A DNA stretch of 64,000 nucleotides from Urophycis tenuis (GCA_036785325.1 JAXIVH010000010.1:1758533-1822532); one strand, 5' to 3'; shown: positions 35,286 through 46,799, counted from the first letter of the stretch. Numbers and translations: made by a program. The notes: generated by a model from the letters alone, not told the origin.

Positions 35286-35732
35286 TCAGTTTGGCTTCCC
35301 TGCACCGCTGGTTGGGTGGTGCTCCTTGGTGGCAAACCTTTCGGCGGCAATGCTGACAATCATTGCACTCATTGTGCGGAACTTCTGGTCAGCATCCCCT
35401 CTGGCTGTGGCTTCGAGAATCTGATCGACATCCGCGTCGTACTGGTACCACACCTTCACCTTGTTGGCTGAAGGCCACTTGACCCGGCGGTGTTCTGACT
35501 GCCTGACTTGGGGTAGGGCTTGTGGGGCGTGGAGGGTCTGGGCACTGTGGGGTGACTCCAGGCCGGGCTCCTCCTGCGTCTCATCAGGCACTGGTCCTGT
35601 GCGTTGCACCACTTGCCTCCCAGTCAAGCATCTCATCTTGGTCTGGTGGATCTTAAGACCACGCGGGTTTTTGCAGACTTTGCCACATAAGCAAACTGCA
35701 CTCATAGTCATAGTTCCGTTAGCTTGGGTCAA
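35286..35732 (-). pseudogene. RLE LINE: N-terminal zinc finger region
   Basis: Contains CLCGKVCKNPRGLKIHQTKM, a C2H2-type finger with a spacing seen at the N-terminus of RLE LINE proteins, then a linker (VKVWYQYDADVDQILEATAR). It gives target-DNA binding in related elements. An upstream frame (35914-35729) may be the very start. Confidence 0.75.
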
Positions 35733-35915
35733 TACCTGTATGTCTGTCCTGTTGGGGTGCTCATCCTCCCCCCTTCTCGGGCACCCCCGCGGGTATAACT
35801 CTTCAGGGTTTTTCCGTAGCTTATTGTGGGTGCTCCCTCATGGGGGCTGCAGTTTGGGGTGCTAGCCCTCCCTGCCCCGGTTGCTGTCTCTCCAGCTGTC
35901 TGCTGCTTCTCCATG

Positions 35916-36309
35916 TCACACAGGTTAGACTGATTTAAGTAGACTGGATGTAATACAAATGAACATGTAGCCGAAGCAAAAGTTCAGGCAGGAAGGACAT
36001 TCCATTATCCATGTCGCGTTTTGAATTCTCACATTCGTTGCAAGCCCCGCCCCTTCCCCTCTCAACCAATCAGGACCTCATGCATTAACAGGAGCACAAT
36101 TGATATATATACTCTAACAACAAAGCTCACAAACACTCACTTATCAGCTCCCCTTACCCCTTCGACTGCTGCTTTAATCCTGGGACCACCAGGTCTTCAA
36201 ACCAACCTCCATCATCAGAGCCTCATTTCTCTGCTCCTCCTTCTGCGATGCTATTCATGTTCCAAGCCCCAGCGTCTCTGAAGAATGTCTATGTACAGAC
36301 ATACTGTAC
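35916..36309. other. intergenic, no gene seen
   Basis: No coding or RNA gene recognised. The right end carries ATAGACAT, the target of the hAT element. Confidence 0.5.
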
Positions 36310-36317
36310 ATAGACAT

Positions 36318-37831
36318 TAGGGATGCACCCGAATACGAATACGTTATTCGGAAAGCACAGATAATGCGATGTAAACATATCTGTATTCTACCCGAATATT
36401 CGCGTTATTATTCGGGAAAAAAAATCTTAAAATCCGTTCATATCATTGTGGACGGCAGGTTGGCAACAAGATAAAAATGTCTATTCTGTTTGCAGCATCG
36501 GACTGATTTCACTAAATAGTCGTTTTATTTATTACATTTATTAATGATTGAAAAGAGATCACTTGTGTCGTCGTCCCACTGAGTCAGCGCACAACAGCGA
36601 GCTGAGCTGAGCTGACCGCGGTGGACATGAAACTTAGAGCTTGAAATTAGACATTCGCCTGACATTCACCACATAGCTGATCTCTCTATCTCATTAAAAG
36701 TCAAATAAACTACTTACACAGTATGTTTTCCTGTTTTGTATTCCGTTGTGAAAATATAAATAGTGTGCGATGACAGTCGAACGTTTTACCGTGTATTTCA
36801 GTCAATATTAATTCCTTTAAGTGACATATGCTGCATGTATCAGTCAGGTTTAATGGAATTTTGACCAAGTAGTTCATGGTTATTTAAACAAACTGTCACG
36901 GATTGTGGTGGGGTTGGACCCAAGTGCAGAGAGGCGAGGCAGGCAGGAGTACTTATAACTATTTTAATGGTAACCAAAGCACAGATACAGGAACAGACAA
37001 CAACTCACGTGAACGACGACACCAAAGACGACGTACAACGACAAGACTCGGACAAACACTGAACAGAGGACAGGACTTAAATACACAGACTAATTACCAA
37101 CCCAAGACAGGTGAGGGAACAAGACACAGGTGAACACAATGGGGCAATCAACCAGGAGGGAATCAGGACACAGGGGGAAACACAGAGTAAACCAATGAAA
37201 ACAAGACACAGACACAGACCATGACAGGGGAAACAGAAAGCAAACCAATCACAACGACAGAACAGACACAGATCATGACACAAACAGCAACACATTCAAG
37301 TTTAGATTTATCATTCAGTATCCGCTGTGTGAGAGAGGGCACGAGCGCAGCCCTTAGTATTACGTTAGGCAGCAGGTGGCTTGTGCGTGCGTGTCCTAGT
37401 GGTGATTAATAAACCTTTATATTTAAAGTTCAAACTGACTGGTCACTCAGTGTCCCCCAACTAGCTTAGGGGTGGTGGTGGGGTTCAGATGGTATGCAGT
37501 CTATCTAAACTTCGTTAAATAGGGTGGGGTGGATAAAATAAAACAGGCAAAAAAGTTGTGTATGTATTACTATGTAATTATTGTCGTAAAGTATATTTCA
37601 TAATTAATTATATAACAATATTAAATCAATGTGATGCTTGGAAGGGACCACTATTGCATTGCAAATGAATATTAGGTTAGAAAATACAAATTCGGCACAA
37701 TAAAGGAGACTTCCGGTATAAACCACGCCCACTTCCGGTTTTCTATCCGAATACAGATACAGATACAGATAATTTTTTGGTTGAACAGATACAGAAACAG
37801 ATACAGATAGTGAGGTTGCTGTGCACCTCTA
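36318..37831. mobile_element. hAT element (TAGGGATGCACC type), no transposase
   Basis: Ends TAGGGATGCACC and (reverse) TAGAGGTGCACA, with the 8-base duplication ATAGACAT at 36310-36317 and 37832-37839. The interior is rich in GAATAC/GATACAG motifs. A solo LTR is nested in it. Confidence 0.85.
36894..37280. mobile_element. solo LTR
   Basis: 387 bases beginning TGTCACGG and ending CATGACA, flanked by the 5-base duplication CAAAC (36889-36893 and 37281-37285). No internal retroviral-type region remains, as after recombination between two LTRs. Confidence 0.82.
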
Positions 37832-37839
37832 ATAGACAT

Positions 37840-39230
37840 TCATCAGTGCAGTCTCAACCCCATCTCCCCGCATCAATAGCAGCCATGGTGCTGACTGCTC
37901 GGGTGTCTCCTCCCTGCTGATACTAGACTCCCTTGTGACGCTGGTGTAACACCGTTTCCACCAGGCGTATTGTCTGTACACAGGTCAAGTGTTATTACTG
38001 CTAATATTGATTGCTTCGTTCAAGATGCAGAAAAGTCCCCCTCTCAAGTGTCACCCCTATAGAGGTCCTCAGATATGAATGGGGTCTGATTTGTGAGACG
38101 TAAGGTCTATGGGGCCATCGCGGTCACGTTCACCTCTACATGCAGTTCTGTTCAACGTTGTCTTCTTGTTGAGTCCCCTGCTGGTTTACCCTCCTTCCAT
38201 CGCCGCTCCAAACTGCTGTTTGTGTCCCCTGCCTCAGCCGGCTGCCATCCCTGTCTGCCATGGCTGGGAAATGTCCTTCCACCATCGCTGATCTTCTGGC
38301 TTGCTGAGCCACTCTGTGCTTCGGCTTGTCATCGCTCTACATTCTACACTCAGTGTTCACTCAGTAAGTACTCACTGAGTACTCACTCAGTATTCTGAGT
38401 CCTCCTGCGTGCGTCAGGCATCAGTAAATGAAGTCTCTGCAGGATGTGTGTGTTTGGGACGCTGGGGGTAAAGGTTACGTGAAGACATTGTAACGGACAG
38501 TTACGGTGACGACCACGACACAGAGCAGCGCTCAAGTTGTTCTGGGATATTTAGATTCTAAAATGTTACATAAAATACCTTTAATCAGCAGTCATGATTA
38601 ATAGCGGATGTTAAGATGAAACCAAAGTTTTATTTATTTCTGGAGGCCATTGCAAGAATAGCTATTGATATATCAATAAGCTAATATAATCAACTATAGT
38701 ATAAAATATATTATTATGATTATTAATGAAAAAAGCTACACTAATAATAAATACCTACATATTAAACCACAACATATTAAATCGCGGGCCTTAATAAGAC
38801 CAAACTTAAATAAATAAATAAATAGTCTGAAGTCAAGCGTTTGAACTGAACCCAAAGCCTGCTTTAGCCTGACACATTGGGACTTCACTCGCATCTGATC
38901 CATGTGATTGTAGTAAAACCATCAGTCGTGAAAGCCTAATCTCTCTATAACAATGAAGGACCTGATTATGTTACAATTAAATCAAGAGAAATGCAGCTCT
39001 TCCGAAATGATGAAGGATGTTTCTAGATTGTTACGAGCGTCCCCCTGAGACCAGATGGTTATCGAAGCAGGGTTTTTTTTCCTGCGATGTCCATCATCTG
39101 CCACAATTCTAAGACATAGCTGCATTACTACAAACTGCAGCCGCCTAAACGCCGTGCATCTGATGTTTATGTCAGGCTTGTATCGACATGTTGTTTTATA
39201 GACATTAGTGTGACCAGACTACATCCCTCC
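37840..39230. other. intergenic upstream of slc5a3, no gene seen
   Basis: No supported gene. The right part is AT-rich. A sequence fitting the loose tonicity-element consensus YGGAANNNYNY occurs on the minus strand at 38271-38281. Confidence 0.5.
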
Positions 39231-39239
39231 TCTCAGACA

Positions 39240-39567
39240 GTCACCAGTGGGCGCGTCCTCAACCCGCACATTCGTGCATAAGGGGACACGTGGAGGAGGC
39301 GTGGCTGTGAGCGGTTAGAAGCTTATCTGTTGTCTAACGCACCGCCGAGGACCCAGCCTTCACAGCATGTCTAGGCAGAGTAACAATCGTCACCGATGTA
39401 TCATATGTCGTCTTCCTACCATACGATAACTTCAGTCTGAGCCCCTCTGATTCTCATCCGTCTGCGCACGTACCGCGGACGCATCAAGGAAGCCTTTGTG
39501 CTCCGCCTGCCTTTGGGTGTGGGAGTGTTGCTCCACCGATGTCAGCGCCACTGGAATCAGCGACCGG
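39240..39567 (+). promoter_or_regulatory. candidate promoter and untranslated exon 1 of slc5a3
   Basis: The segment is locally CpG-rich and ends in a strong donor (GTGAGT at 39568). The acceptor TTGCAG at 40921-40926 lies in front of the exon that holds the slc5a3 ORF, so an intron of 1359 bases is likely. Mammalian SLC5A3 also has an untranslated first exon before a single coding exon. The exon start was not located. Confidence 0.4.
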
Positions 39568-40574
39568 GTGAGTGGTAGGGCAGCTGCACGAGGACATCTG
39601 TAGTGGGGGATGGAAGTTAGGCCAAAATGTTTATTTTGATTAGTGTTGTTTTTTATTTATTTATTTTTTTAGCTAAGCCTACATGTCTTAAGAGACCGCA
39701 ATGCGCGCATGGAGTCCCCGTAGAGATATGGACATCGATTTTGAAAGTACAACCTTGACTTGTATGTTTTTTGTGTGTTGCTCCTAATGAAATGAGCAGA
39801 ATGGTGTTTTATTGTGTCTTACTGGAACACATGTCGCTCTTGACACAGCGATTGCATGGTGATGAATGGCCCTACTAGAATGTTCTGGTGATGCGTCATA
39901 GCGCACTAGCGGTTACCTGTGTTGACGGACTGATGACACAAACACGCCTTCCTGAATTTCATGACAAGCTGCATGTATGAATCCCCGCAGTGGAAGATGC
40001 CTTTCACTGAAGAACGGAACATACCGTTTGATAAACACTTAGTATTTCTGGTAGAGGTATGGAGGATAGCCTATTTCTTGACCCATTTTTACAGTGTTTT
40101 TTTTGTGGGCATTCATCCAGCCCACCTCCTACAACTGAGAAATGAAAAAAAGTGTTAATCTCTTTGGGCTTTATTTTGTATATATTGGAAGATATGCATA
40201 CATATATCATTGGGGCCAGCTGACACATGTTCAGTCATGTGTGTTGAAATACTAATTTCCTTGTAATAATCACAAAGTTTCATGATGATGTTGATGGATG
40301 TGTGCTTCTCTGCTCCTTCTCTGCTACTACTCTAACTTTATACCCAGAGGTTCATATGTGTTTGTCTTTTGTCTTTTTTGCAATTATCTGCCTACAAATT
40401 AGTCTGCAAGAATCCCCCGCTGTAGCTCCTGATCTGTGATGGATCTGTCTTTTTGTACTGAACGTGATTCACAGTTCGGCAGGGTTTTTAATGACATGTT
40501 GGTTTCTTAACATAACGGTTGTTGGCCTTATTGGATGAGCTTGGTGTGTATGTGTGTGTGGTGGTGCTGGTGGT

Positions 40575-40605
40575 GGTGGTGGGGGGGGGGGGGGGGGGGG
40601 GGGGG
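40575..40605. repeat. poly-G run in the slc5a3 5' intron
   Basis: About 27 uninterrupted G on the plus strand after a (GGT)n stretch. Length in the assembly may be unreliable. Confidence 0.9.
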
Positions 40606-40928
40606 TAAATGTGTCTTGTTGTTGGGAAAGCTTTAAAGGTTACAAGAGAAAGCCACTGTAGGCCAAAGCCATAATTCTGCATTAGTGGAGGCTAAGATAA
40701 GCCAAAAAAGCTAAATCATTCAAATGGTTTTTAATGGTTTAGTTAACAGGCTGTCTTAATTCACTGTGCTTCTGTTCATTAACACGCTATGCAATAAAAC
40801 CTGATCAAACTTGTCACTCATGCTTCAGTTATTTAATCAACTAAAACTGTATGTGGGTGCTGACTCCAACGGGTTCACTCCACTCAGATGCTCTAATAAG
40901 GTCTCTTTGTTTTTGCTGTCTTGCAGGA

Positions 40929-41039
40929 ATGTTAAATCTAGGTTTACTAGACAACAGGCCTGCAGCATCCTCCTCTAAATCTATACTTCAGTGCAGTGGA
41001 TTATCTCCCCCTGAAGCATTCCCTAGTGAATTTGAATAA
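40929..41039 (+). CDS. upstream ORF in the slc5a3 5' UTR
   Basis: ATG is the third base of the predicted second exon; 36 codons (beginning MLNLGLLDNRPAASS) end with TAA at 41037-41039. It closes 124 bases before the main ATG, with no further ATG between. It resembles no known protein. It may control translation, or simply be chance. Confidence 0.4.
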   Translation: MLNLGLLDNRPAASSSKSILQCSGLSPPEAFPSEFE

Positions 41040-41163
41040 CCAGTGGATAATACATCTTCCATCCAGACAGCAAACCAAAGAAGAGCATTTTCAAAGAAAA
41101 CCTTGAGTTGTGATCCTGTTTTAAAGACGGTGTTTTGAGCTCCGCTGATAAGCGACTGGTAAC

Positions 41164-43275
41164 ATGGCTCCTGGCATGGAGGCAGCAGACCTTGCCGTGG
41201 TGGGGCTGTATTTCGTCCTGGTGGTCTCCATTGGGCTGGTGGCCATGTGGAAGGCCAACCGCAGCACTGTGACTGGATACTTTCTGGCCGGCCGCTCCAT
41301 GACTTGGGTGGTGATCGGCGCCTCGCTGTTTGTCAGCAACATCGGAAGCGAACACTTTATCGGCCTGGCGGGATCGGGGGCGGCGATCGGCTACGCTGTG
41401 GGTGCGTGGGAGTTCAACTCGCTGTTCCTCCTGCAGCTCCTGGGCTGGGTGTTCATCCCCGTCTACATCCACTCTGGGGTCTACACCATGCCCGAGTACC
41501 TGGCCAAGCGCTACGGCGGGCACAGGCTGAAGGTTTACTTTGCCGCCTTGTCCGTGTTGCTGTACATTTTCACCAAGCTGTCCGTGGACTTGTACGCTGG
41601 CGCGCTCTTCATCCAGGAGTCCCTGGGATGGAACATCTACCTGTCCATCATCCTGCTGGTCAGCATGACGGCCCTGCTGACGGTGACCGGCGGCCTGGTG
41701 GCCGTCATGTACACCGACACTCTCCAGGCCGTGCTGATGATCGGCGGCGCCCTCACCCTGACCGCCATCAGCCTGGCCAAGGTCGGGGGCTTGGATGGCG
41801 TCAGGACCAAGTACATGAATGCGGTTCCCAACATCTCCGCCATTATCGCCAGCGGGAACTTCTCCTACAACCCCTCCTGCCGTGTTGAGCCCAAGCCAAA
41901 CTCCCTGAGCATCTTTCGGGGCCCCATGGATGAAGACATTCCCTGGCCAGGCTTCCTTCTCGGGCAAACCCCTGCTTCTATCTGGTACTGGTGTGCCGAC
42001 CAGGTCATTGTGCAGAGGGTGCTCGCCGCAAAGAACATCGCTCATGCCAAAGGAGCCACTCTGATGGCCGGGGTCCTCAAAGTGCTGCCCATGTTCCTCA
42101 TTGTCATTCCAGGTATGATTTCCCGCATTCTGTTCACAGATGAGATCGCCTGCATCGGGCCGGAGCACTGCATGGCCGTCTGCGGCTCCCAGGCTGGCTG
42201 CTCAAACATCGCCTACCCGCGGCTGGTCATGTCCGTGATGCCCGTCGGACTCCGAGGACTGATGATGGCTGTCATGATTGCGGCTCTCATGAGTGATCTG
42301 GATTCTATTTTCAACAGCGCAAGCACCATCTTCACCCTGGACATCTACCAGACCGCCCGGAAGGGCGCATCCCAGAAAGAGCTGCTCCTAGTCGGCCGGC
42401 TATTTGTGTTGGTGATGTTGGTCATCAGCATTGCGTGGGTTCCTGTCATTATTGAAATGCAGGGCGGCCAGATGTACCCGTACATACAGGAGGTGGCCGG
42501 CTACCTCACGCCCCCCATTGCCGCGCTCTTCCTGCTGGGCGTGTTCTGGAAGCGCTGCAATGAGAAGGGTGCGTTTTGGGGCGGCATGACCGGCCTCACG
42601 CTGGGCACCCTTCGTCTGATCCTGGCGTTCATCTACAGGGAGCCTCGCTGCGACCAGCCCGACGACAGGCCCGCCCTCGTCGCACACGTTCACTACATGT
42701 ACGTCGCCGCCGGCCTCTTCTGGGTGTCGGGCCTGGTGGCCGTGGTGGTCAGTCTCTGCTCGCCTCCCCCGAGTCCGGAGCAGGTGCGCACCACCACGGT
42801 GTGGGGCCTGCGACACATCGAGAAGCTTCCCCGTAAAGACGCAGAGGAAGCCCACAGCCTGACAGACAAGTGCCAGTGCAATGGAAACCTCCACAAGGAT
42901 TTGGCGGCCGATGTCCGGAACAACCGGTGCCTGGATGGGGCGGACGTCAAGCTCCTGGTGGTGTCCGCGGACCAGGACCCAGCCACACCCAGCGCCGAGA
43001 CCACCCCCGCCACCACGCCCTCGGAGCACAGCCGTACGGCAGAGCGGGCAGAGGAAGGCTGCCATGCAGATGGCAAGAGAAGCACATACTGGTTGTTACT
43101 GGACTGGTTCTGTGGATATAAGGAGAACCAACACAATGAAAAAGTGACAAAGGAGGACAGTAGGGCCTTAGTGGACATGCTGTACGAGCCCCCCGGGGTA
43201 AAGGTGACGCTGAACGTGGGCCTGGTGTGCGTCTGCTCGCTGGGGGTCGTCATGTTCGTTTATTTCTCGCTCTAG
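41164..43275 (+). CDS. slc5a3: sodium/myo-inositol cotransporter SMIT1
   Basis: Intronless coding region of 703 codons, near the 718 of human SLC5A3. It belongs to the sodium:solute symporter family (LeuT fold, 14 membrane helices) and takes up myo-inositol with sodium across the plasma membrane, as an osmolyte and signalling precursor. Diagnostic blocks are YFLAGRSMTWVVIGASLFVS, NIGSEHFIGLAGSG, KLSVDLYAGALFIQESLGW, WYWCADQVIVQRVLAAKNIA, ALMSDLDSIFNSASTIFTLD and the C-terminal VMFVYFSL. A glycosylation site (NFS near residue 236) lies in an outer loop. The start ATG at 41164 has a good context (AACATGG). The cytoplasmic loop before the last helix (residues about 545-685) is the divergent part. 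The neighbour kcne2 is downstream as in mammals. In mammals the gene is induced by hypertonicity through NFAT5. Confidence 0.98.
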   Translation: MAPGMEAADLAVVGLYFVLVVSIGLVAMWKANRSTVTGYFLAGRSMTWVVIGASLFVSNIGSEHFIGLAGSGAAIGYAVGAWEFNSLFLLQLLGWVFIPVYIHSGVYTMPEYLAKRYGGHRLKVYFAALSVLLYIFTKLSVDLYAGALFIQESLGWNIYLSIILLVSMTALLTVTGGLVAVMYTDTLQAVLMIGGALTLTAISLAKVGGLDGVRTKYMNAVPNISAIIASGNFSYNPSCRVEPKPNSLSIFRGPMDEDIPWPGFLLGQTPASIWYWCADQVIVQRVLAAKNIAHAKGATLMAGVLKVLPMFLIVIPGMISRILFTDEIACIGPEHCMAVCGSQAGCSNIAYPRLVMSVMPVGLRGLMMAVMIAALMSDLDSIFNSASTIFTLDIYQTARKGASQKELLLVGRLFVLVMLVISIAWVPVIIEMQGGQMYPYIQEVAGYLTPPIAALFLLGVFWKRCNEKGAFWGGMTGLTLGTLRLILAFIYREPRCDQPDDRPALVAHVHYMYVAAGLFWVSGLVAVVVSLCSPPPSPEQVRTTTVWGLRHIEKLPRKDAEEAHSLTDKCQCNGNLHKDLAADVRNNRCLDGADVKLLVVSADQDPATPSAETTPATTPSEHSRTAERAEEGCHADGKRSTYWLLLDWFCGYKENQHNEKVTKEDSRALVDMLYEPPGVKVTLNVGLVCVCSLGVVMFVYFSL

Positions 43276-43714
43276 TTTTGATGAGCTCTTAACTGAAAGG
43301 CAAATTTGGACTGTGTTTAAGTTCCAGAATCCATGGGTTGACCAAATAACGCACAATTAAACTTTGTGAGGTTTGAAAAGCTCTGTAATATTTACAGTAT
43401 ACGTTTATCTGTAGTTGCTTTTTAACAGGGACTCTAAAGCTTATTCTAATCATGTATTGTGAATGATTTGAAGCTTTGTTACCATTTGAAGAACAATTCA
43501 ATGTAAACTGTTGTGGACAGTCCTTAGTGTTGTTCATTAGAAACTTGTTGGATTTGTTTTCCGTTGAACTGAATTCATTTTAATATTTGCCTTATCTGAT
43601 CTATGCACTGTTTCCTTGTTGTTTTGCTGAATGACATGTATTGTACTGTTATACCATGTACAGTATATGTGTGGTATGAAATGTAGTTCTATGTTTATGT
43701 AGACATGGCAGTTC

Positions 43715-43720
43715 ATTAAA
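43715..43720 (+). terminator. slc5a3 poly-A signal (proximal)
   Basis: ATTAAA 440 bases after the stop codon. Confidence 0.45.
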
Positions 43721-44629
43721 GGGTTTCTATCTATCTTCTTTATAATTTGCATATTGTTCACAATCCATTTAGGTAAAATCTATGAATTATTAAGTTTCCG
43801 GAGTGTGCTGGCATGTAATTTGAATGCTAATCTCTGTAAAGCACATAAACCAATCATTGATTGGTTATTTGGCCTGAAAGATCATCAAATCAAATTGATG
43901 TTATTAGGACAGTAAACATTCTGTGGAGCCCCTGCAGACCTGTCATTGTTTCCTGTGATTGGTTCACAGCCATCATAATATAAATTATATAATATAATGT
44001 ATTCCCCTTATGATACTGGAGGACTTTATTGTGTTGCATTGTTTAAAATGTGAATTTCATGATCAGTAACATGTAGATACCAGCGTACTTCAAGAGCTTT
44101 GTTGCAAACTACTTGAGTTAAAATGTGTTTTTAATACTTGGTGTTGTTCCCACGTCAATAACAATAACGTCCCATATATTTATATTGGTCTTCATGCTTG
44201 ATTGAATTTTAGGTTGACTACACACTACACTTCATTTCAAATTGCAGATGAAGACATGAGACATCTCAGATGTTAGTTTGAGATGTTTCTCGTGCAGTTT
44301 TCATATGTATATTCTGACCAAATGTGTCTTAGTGCAGGCTTCTAAAAATATTAGGAACAAAAACAAAGTTCTGCTTTGTGTCTTCAAAATGTTGTGCAGT
44401 GAATGTTAGCCTCCCTGGCCGATGCCAAGAGATAAATGCTATAAAACAGGCTTAGTTGTGTAGTTCACCTCCAGCTAACTCTGGCCATGGTGACTCTTAT
44501 TGTTGTTGTTGTGTTTTCACATACCTATTGACACACTCCTGGAGTACAACATACATGTTTTCCATGGGAGGTTAATCCTTAGAAGAAGAATTACTCTTTT
44601 TTCCTGTCTACTGTTTGACAGAATAATTC

Positions 44630-44719
44630 AATAAAGCAAGAGTTGTTTAATGATGATGTCATTTTGTCTTTTTGAGAGGATATGCTTTTTTATGGATGTT
44701 ATTTTTCGAGCTCAATAAA
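44630..44719 (+). terminator. slc5a3 poly-A signals (distal pair)
   Basis: AATAAA at 44630-44635 and 44714-44719. The 3' UTR would be about 1.4 kb if these are used. Confidence 0.45.
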
Positions 44720-45890
44720 GATTCTGCAGACGCAAACGAGGAAGTGTGGTTATGCATTACTTGGAACTAAACCCAGTCTGACCGGTCCTAGGTTGCTTAC
44801 TTTCATAGTGATTTATTTTATATTCATGAATAATCGACTCCCCACATGTAGCAGTCACACACCTGGGTGCTACGCTGTGGCTGACAATGGGTTAAACGCA
44901 GATAATTACCTTCCCCATGGGGAATAATATGGTATAATAATAATAATAGTAGTAGCCTACTATAAACCCTTAATTGGTCCCACTAATTCAGCCTATAGGT
45001 TACGACTTGCCTACAAAGACTGCTGTGATGCTTTCTTGTGTACCGGTATGCACCTCAGGGAACCACTAGGTCACACCCTCCACGCAGTGCTGCCGAGCAC
45101 ATTGAAATGTGAGACATGACCCTATTTCAAATTGAAGGTTATGTGCTAGATTGTTAGCCAACGCTGGACTAATGAATAACCACGGGAGCCTCATAAATAT
45201 GGGAAAACAGCACCAACAGATTGTTGACCATCGTGTTCAGGGTCTTAATGTTCTCTGAGTTCAGTTAACCCCTAAAATATACCAGGTATTGATTACTGAC
45301 ATTTAATGTCAATGCACATTGTAGATGAATCTGTTAATGGGTTCAGGGGAAATCTTAACACACACACGCACGCAGGCAGGCACGCACACACACATACACA
45401 CACACAAGCACGCACACACACACACACACACGCAATGTTTAGCACGAGTCCGCCCTCCCCAGCCCAAGGCAAGCCCTCCTCTCCCCCAAGAGGAAACTAA
45501 TGATATTGTCCTTGTGGAAAAGTACTGGCATTTAGGCCTGTCTTTGTTCATTGTCTTTGTTAGACTGCAACCAAAAAAACAGGAACAATACTGTGAAACA
45601 GTGTGGCCCCGGAGCAGCGGTATGGTGATACTGCACTTAAACCTTCCTGATCACCGAGTCCACGCCCATCACTATACATCATCATACACAAGCAAACATT
45701 TATTTCAATAATAATAAGCCATTTGCACTGTAACCATCTGACAGTGTAGGAAACCCAGCTGCCCAGCGTGTGAATGTTCCGAGGAAGGGTTTGAGGCTGG
45801 CTAACATAACGTGGCATGCCTTGCTCGTAGGATGTCACATGATGTTAGCCAGATGCGCCCCCGCTGGCTGATGAGACGTGGGGACGCTCG
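44720..45890. other. intergenic, no gene seen
   Basis: No supported gene. A CA-rich microsatellite lies at 45359-45432. I looked for mrps6, whose locus contains SLC5A3 in mammals, and did not see it. Confidence 0.5.
45359..45432. repeat. CA-rich microsatellite
   Basis: Interrupted CA run with GC and TA interruptions. Confidence 0.9.
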
Positions 45891-45898
45891 GGGCTCCA

Positions 45899-45976
45899 CT
45901 CCTAGGTTAGGGCTGGTTGTCATGGCGACACTCAGGGCCTCTCTCCTAGGTTACGGCTGGTTGTCATGGCGACGCC
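45899..45976. repeat. duplicated segment with X-box-like palindrome
   Basis: Two copies of CTAGGTTAnGGCTGGTTGTC with the following ATGGCGAC, 44 bases apart. Each contains GTTGTCATGGCGAC (45916-45929 and 45960-45973), two mismatches from the RFX X-box palindrome. Confidence 0.7.
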
Positions 45977-46330
45977 CCTGCAACAGAGGGGAGGGATCTG
46001 CTCAAGGTCTGGTTCTGGCAACAGAGCGCAGCAACATCAAGTACCAATCACATCACAGCTGGGTCAGACAGGGCCACTGTTGTAATGCCTTCCCTTGTGT
46101 CAGGACACGGCAGTGTGTCTGCACTGTGTGTGTGTCTGCACTGTGTGTGTCTGTGTGTCTGTGTGTCTGAGTGTGTGTGCGCGCGCTGTGGAGAAAGACA
46201 GGTCCATAGCAGCAGATTACGAAATGTTAAGAAATAGTGTTCAGCTGATAGGTAAGCTCGCTGACTTGCTTTATTTGCAGGAGCCGCGATGGTCTCTGTT
46301 GATCTCAGCTAACAGCTAGCAGGATGCTCC

Positions 46331-46797
46331 CATGAGACAGGACAGACACGAGACAGGACAGACATGAGACAGGACAGACACGAGACAGGACAGACACGTG
46401 ACAGGTCAGACAAGAGACAGGACAGACATGAGACAGGACAGACAAGAGACAGGACAGACACGAGACAGGACAGACAAGAGACAGGACAGACATGAGACAG
46501 GACAGACACGAGACAGGACAGACACGAGACAGGACAGACATGAGACATGACAGACACGAGACAGGACAGACAAGAGACAGGACAGACATGAGACAGGACA
46601 GACAAGAGACAGGACAGACAAGAGACAGGACAGACATGAGACAGGACAGACAAGAGACAGGACAGACAAGAGACAGGACAGACATGAGACAGGACAGACA
46701 CGAGACAGGACAGACATGAGACAGGACAGACAAGAGACAGGACAGACAAGAGACAGGACAGACATGAGACAGGACAGACACGAGACAGGACAGACAC
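46331..46797. repeat. 16-base minisatellite
   Basis: About 29 copies of GAGACAGGACAGACA plus one variable base. Variable positions (ACG, ATG, AAG starts) alternate irregularly. Frames are open in both directions only because the repeat lacks stops in several frames. Confidence 0.95.
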
Positions 46798-46799
46798 AT

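Larger units (their letters stand above)
31020..35915 (-). mobile_element. R2/R4/Hero-like LINE with restriction-like endonuclease
   Basis: Minus-strand LINE whose parts, in order, are a C2H2-type zinc finger, RT, a C-terminal zinc knuckle and a restriction-like endonuclease placed after the RT. That order defines the early-branching RLE group (R2, R4, NeSL, Hero). An L2-like LINE splits it at about 33168-34741. It is inactive through frameshifts. Confidence 0.82.

Noticed and set aside
39361..39431. mrps6 first exon upstream of slc5a3
   Set aside because: The short frame from the ATG at 39368 does not resemble the Mrps6 N-terminus and ends after about 20 codons.
41023..42168. 381-codon open frame antisense to slc5a3
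   Set aside because: It is the shadow of a GC-rich coding strand with few stops in one antisense frame, and it shows no known domain.
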